From Brevibacterium ihuae (GTDB taxonomy: Bacteria > Actinomycetota > Actinomycetes > Actinomycetales > Brevibacteriaceae): DNA of 64,000 nt. The stretch is from the NCBI RefSeq assembly GCF_900184225.1, contig NZ_FXWZ01000003.1, forward strand, positions 1,677,684 to 1,741,683. The letters run 5' to 3'. Below, piece by piece: positions 61,305-64,000 of this stretch. Position numbers and translations under genes: made by a program. The notes below the pieces were generated by a model. It saw nothing but the letters and a program-made list of their open reading frames with translations, was not told the DNA's origin and did no database searches. Within the stretch, counting starts at the first letter, position 1. The number at the start of each line of letters is the position of its first letter.

Positions 61305-63062
61305 CTACACCCACGTCGGGTTCCACATTCGTGCACGCCAGTCCTCGTACGGCAGCATCTGCCCGGTGTAGACGGGGTAGAACCAGGCGAACGCGAGGAT
61401 CGCGCACGCGACGACGAGGCCCACCGCGAGGCGCCTGCCGAGGAGCACGCGATCGGTGCGGTCGCGCCCGGCGTCCGGTTCGCCCCACAGCAGACCCAGG
61501 CAGTAGGCGAGGGCGAGGACGACGAAGGGCACCATGACGATGGTGTAGAAGGTGAAGATCGTCCGGTCCTGGTAGAAGAACCACGGGACCCAGGTGGCGA
61601 GGAGTCCCGCGAGGATCGCACCGGCCCGCCGGTCGCGGCGGAGCAGCCAGGCGCCGAGCACGAGGACGATCGCGACGGGTGCGAGTCCCCAGATCACCGG
61701 GTTGCCGAGCGAGGTGATCGCCTGCGAGCAGCGCTCGGCGACGCAGCCGGCTTCCCCCTGCTCGAAGGATTCGTAGAAGAAGGAGGTCGGGCGCCATTGG
61801 ACGATCCAGCCCCACGGGTTCGACATGTACGGGTGCTCGGAGTCGAGCCCGACGTGGAAGGTGTAGGCGGTGTAGTGGTAGTGCCCGAGGCTCGCGAGCC
61901 AGTCGGGCAGGAACGACCACCAGCCGCGGTTGTCCGCCGCCCAGGACCGGTCCCAGCCGCCGGGATTGAGGATCCAGCCCAGCCAGCACACGACGTAGAC
62001 GACGAGGGCGACGGGCACGAGGGAGAGGAAGGCGGGGACGGAGTCCTTGACGAGGGCGGCCGTCCACGGACGACGCACGCCGGCGCGGCGCCGGGCGCCG
62101 ACGTCCCACAGGACCGCGAGGATCCCGAACACCGCGAGGGCGTAGAGCCCGGACCACTTGACGCCCATCGCCAGGCCGAGGCTGATCCCGGCGGCCAGCC
62201 GCCACGGCCGCAGGCCCAGGGAGGGCCCGAACTCGGGGGAGACGAGCAGTCGGCGGGTCGCCGCGCCGCCGCGCGTCGCGGAGTCGAGGACTTCGGAGAC
62301 GAAGCGCAGCGGCTGCGGCCGGAGCCGCTCGGCGACCGAGGCCGACTGTGGGCGGGTGGCGACCGAGGCCGGCTGCGCGTAGGCAGCACCGGACCCCGCA
62401 GCGGGGGCCGCCGGCACCTCGGCGCGCGGCCGGGGACCGCCGGACCCGGGAGAGTCCGGTGCCCGGGTCATCCGCTCGACGAGCCTCCGGTCGGCCCACT
62501 CGCGATCGAGGACGAGGAATCCGAAGGCGAGCAGGATGAAGAACATGAGGAAGATGTCGAGCAGACCGGTGCGGGAGTGGACGAAGTGCTCGCCGTCCAC
62601 CGCGAGGAGCAGGCCGGCGATCGAGCCGATCCACAGCGAGGAGAACAGGCGGATCGCGATGCGGGCGAGGAGGAAGATCGACAGCGCCCCGATGAGGGCG
62701 GCGCCGAACCGCCAGCCGAACGAGGAGTCCGCGCCGAACAGCTCGATGCCGGAGCCGAGGATCCACTTGCCCAGCGGCGGGTGGACGACGTACGCGGGGG
62801 AGTCGAGGATGATGTCTGCGTCCCCGGCCTCGAAGGCCGCATTGGGCTCGTCGGGCCAGTCCCGCTCGTAGCCGAACCGGGTGAGCGAATAGGCGTCCTT
62901 GACGTAGTAGGTCTCGTCGAACACGAGGCGGGAGGGGAACTCGAGCCGGTGGAACCGGAGCGCCCCGCCGAGGACCGCGAGCAGCGCCGGGATGAGCCAG
63001 CCGAGCAGCGCGTGCGGGGAGCGCACGGGCAGCAGTCGGGATCCGAGGGTCGAGAAGCTCAC
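61305..63062 (-). CDS. pmt: Polyprenyl-phosphate-mannose--protein mannosyltransferase
   Basis: Membrane GT-C enzyme that O-mannosylates secreted proteins. 585 residues from GTG 63062, set by a leaderless-type TACACT. The first outside loop carries the catalytic DE in RLVFDETYYVKDAY (about 48) and SPAYVVHPPLGKWILGSG. About ten helices, with ATWVPWFFYQDRTIFTFYTI and LPYEDWRARMW near the end, as in bacterial Pmt. A Pro/Ala/Ser-rich insertion lies in the cytosolic loop at about 205-250. First gene of a pmt-neuA-neuB transcription unit. Confidence 0.93.
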   Translation of the reverse strand: MSFSTLGSRLLPVRSPHALLGWLIPALLAVLGGALRFHRLEFPSRLVFDETYYVKDAYSLTRFGYERDWPDEPNAAFEAGDADIILDSPAYVVHPPLGKWILGSGIELFGADSSFGWRFGAALIGALSIFLLARIAIRLFSSLWIGSIAGLLLAVDGEHFVHSRTGLLDIFLMFFILLAFGFLVLDREWADRRLVERMTRAPDSPGSGGPRPRAEVPAAPAAGSGAAYAQPASVATRPQSASVAERLRPQPLRFVSEVLDSATRGGAATRRLLVSPEFGPSLGLRPWRLAAGISLGLAMGVKWSGLYALAVFGILAVLWDVGARRRAGVRRPWTAALVKDSVPAFLSLVPVALVVYVVCWLGWILNPGGWDRSWAADNRGWWSFLPDWLASLGHYHYTAYTFHVGLDSEHPYMSNPWGWIVQWRPTSFFYESFEQGEAGCVAERCSQAITSLGNPVIWGLAPVAIVLVLGAWLLRRDRRAGAILAGLLATWVPWFFYQDRTIFTFYTIVMVPFVVLALAYCLGLLWGEPDAGRDRTDRVLLGRRLAVGLVVACAILAFAWFYPVYTGQMLPYEDWRARMWNPTWV

Positions 63063-63069
63063 ACGGATC

Positions 63070-63075
63070 AGTGTA
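63070..63075 (-). promoter_or_regulatory. -10 box of the pmt-neuA-neuB operon (leaderless-type)
   Basis: TACACT on the minus strand ends seven bases before GTG 63062, with no ribosome site, so the operon mRNA likely begins at or next to the pmt start. Confidence 0.55.
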
Positions 63076-63183
63076 GACAGCCGCGAGCGGGGCTCGGGTC
63101 CTCTCGCCCGGGGGGTGGTCGATGCCGCGACCGGCGCATAGGCTGGGAACCCTCGACCCCGACCGGAAGCAGCTGACGCAGCC

Positions 63184-63678
63184 ATGGCGCACGACCCGAA
63201 CATCCCCTCCGCCGGAGGATCGCCGGACGGACACGGTGTCCCGCAGCCGGGGTATCCCAGAGCCCCGCAGGGCGGGTATCCCGGAGGGCAGCAGGCGCCC
63301 GGCCACCCCGCGCCGCAGTACCCGCACCCGCACCCCTACGCGGCATCGCCGACCATGGCGCCGATGGGCGGGGCACCCGCCCCGTCCCCGGCGCACCCGC
63401 TCGCCCTGACCTCGATGCTCCTCGGGATCGGGGCCGGGGCATTCGGATTCCTCGGACTGTTCCTCGGCATCCTCATCCCGCTCGCCTTCCTCGCAGCCGT
63501 CGGCGCGGTCGTCACCGGGCACATCGCCCGGTCGCAGATCAAGCGGACCGGTCGGGAGGGCGGCGGCATGGCCCTCACCGGCATCATCATCGGCTACGCC
63601 GTCGCCGCCCTGTGCATCCTGCTGTTCCTCCTCGCGATCGGACTCGGGGTGTTCCTCGGGATGACCGGGCGGCTCTGA
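63184..63678 (+). CDS. DUF4190 domain membrane protein
   Basis: 164 residues. A Pro/Gly/His/Tyr-rich disordered part (residues 1-70, with units like GYPRAPQGGYPGGQQAPGH) precedes two membrane helices of the DUF4190 type (about 78-105 and 125-155). Between them VTGHIARSQIKRTGREGGGM is the diagnostic cytosolic loop. Function unknown; such proteins are common in actinobacteria. Divergent from pmt. TAGGCT near 63132-63145 may be its -10 region. Confidence 0.8.
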   Translation: MAHDPNIPSAGGSPDGHGVPQPGYPRAPQGGYPGGQQAPGHPAPQYPHPHPYAASPTMAPMGGAPAPSPAHPLALTSMLLGIGAGAFGFLGLFLGILIPLAFLAAVGAVVTGHIARSQIKRTGREGGGMALTGIIIGYAVAALCILLFLLAIGLGVFLGMTGRL

Positions 63679-63794
63679 GCGTCCTGCCGGCCCGTCCGCC
63701 GGTTGCTCGCCTTCCGTCCGCCCCGTTCGCCCTGCGCCCGGTCTGCTGTGCGACAGGTTCGACGCGGATATTGCCGAACCGTGACATCCTCCGA

Positions 63795-63824
63795 TTGCCG
63801 GGGCCGTCCGCGACGGCCTACCGT
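63795..63824 (+). promoter_or_regulatory. Promoter of the last gene
   Basis: TTGCCG (63795-63800) and TACCGT (63819-63824) with an 18-bp spacer, 36 bases before ATG 63861. Same boxes and spacing as the pair at 24956-24985. Confidence 0.5.
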
Positions 63825-63860
63825 TGATCCCAGACGGTCGAGAGAGAAGAGAGTCCCCAC

Positions 63861-64000
63861 ATGTCCAGCAACGGCTACCAGCCCGATCCCTACGGCACGA
63901 GCGGCGGTTCCGCCGGCTATCCCGGCGGCGCTGCGGCCTACGACGCCTACGCCGCCCCGGCGTACGGGTCCGCTCCGGCGGGCGCCCAGTACGGCGACGC
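63861..64000 (+). CDS. Gly/Tyr/Pro-rich protein start, probably DUF4190-like; cut by window end
   Basis: 46 codons are visible from ATG 63861, after a GAGAGAAGAGAG purine-rich ribosome region. The sequence is a low-complexity Ala/Gly/Tyr/Pro segment (GGSAGYPGGAAAYDAYAAPA) like the N-terminus of the gene before it, so a tandem paralogue with membrane helices beyond the window is likely. The domain itself is not seen. Confidence 0.6.
   Translation, partial: MSSNGYQPDPYGTSGGSAGYPGGAAAYDAYAAPAYGSAPAGAQYGD

Noticed and set aside
60090..63176. A 1028-codon open frame on the plus strand opposite neuA and pmt
   Set aside because: Composition is the mirror of the real minus-strand genes (Glu/Asp/Arg/Gly-rich, no domain). 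High GC leaves antisense frames open.

Overview
The window is a high-GC, gene-dense chromosomal stretch of an actinobacterium. Strong G/C at third codon positions, a TRAP transporter, a DUF222/HNH protein, LGFP-repeat amidase, Pmt and DUF6716 proteins and many leaderless-type promoters fit the Micrococcales. Brevibacterium or a close relative is my best guess, but no rRNA or single-genus marker is present, so this is inference. I recognise no rRNA, tRNA, CRISPR array, phage or complete insertion sequence.

Region 1 (1-26.4 kb) is an acyl-CoA catabolic island. A TRAP carboxylate importer (dctQ-dctM-dctP, minus strand, dctP cut by the window edge) sits beside an acyl-CoA dehydrogenase, a thiolase, several SDR dehydrogenases, a TetR regulator, two crotonase-family enzymes, three acyl-CoA synthetases, a PaaI-type thioesterase, two MDR dehydrogenases, a 3-hydroxyacyl-CoA dehydrogenase and an aldehyde dehydrogenase. 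Together they can import or activate an organic acid and run one or more beta-oxidation-like routes. The substrate cannot be read from sequence.

Region 2 (26.4-42.3 kb) is housekeeping and mixed: a Tag-like glycosylase, a NUDIX hydrolase, a lysine-rich histone-H1-like/helix-hairpin-helix fusion, an aldo-keto reductase, formate-THF ligase, a DUF222/HNH protein, the methionine ABC importer metNIQ, and an OafA-type acyltransferase with an SGNH domain.

Region 3 (42.4-63.1 kb) is a cell-surface glycan region. It opens with an exported PGRP amidase carrying LGFP repeats. A GtrB/GtrA/GT-C-like operon follows, then two related convergent modules (polytopic DUF6020-like protein facing polysialyltransferase plus GT2), a DUF6716 fusion, a polysaccharide pyruvyl transferase and a GT-A enzyme. 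The region ends with a pmt-neuA-neuB operon. NeuB is short (barrel only), and NeuA is fused to a HAD/KdsC-type phosphatase. My reading is that the cell makes a CMP-nonulosonic acid (Kdn or sialic-acid type), possibly through a 9-phosphate intermediate, and polymerises it on the surface. This is the most promising undescribed system in the window.

Region 4 (63.1-64 kb) holds two small DUF4190-type membrane proteins, the second cut by the window end.

A second theme is repeats. A 49-bp dispersed element, perfect hairpins and several minisatellites (15, 23, 27 and 56 bp periods) lie at gene boundaries. They overlap stop codons or appear to extend N-termini, so some gene ends here seem to be written by repeat expansion.
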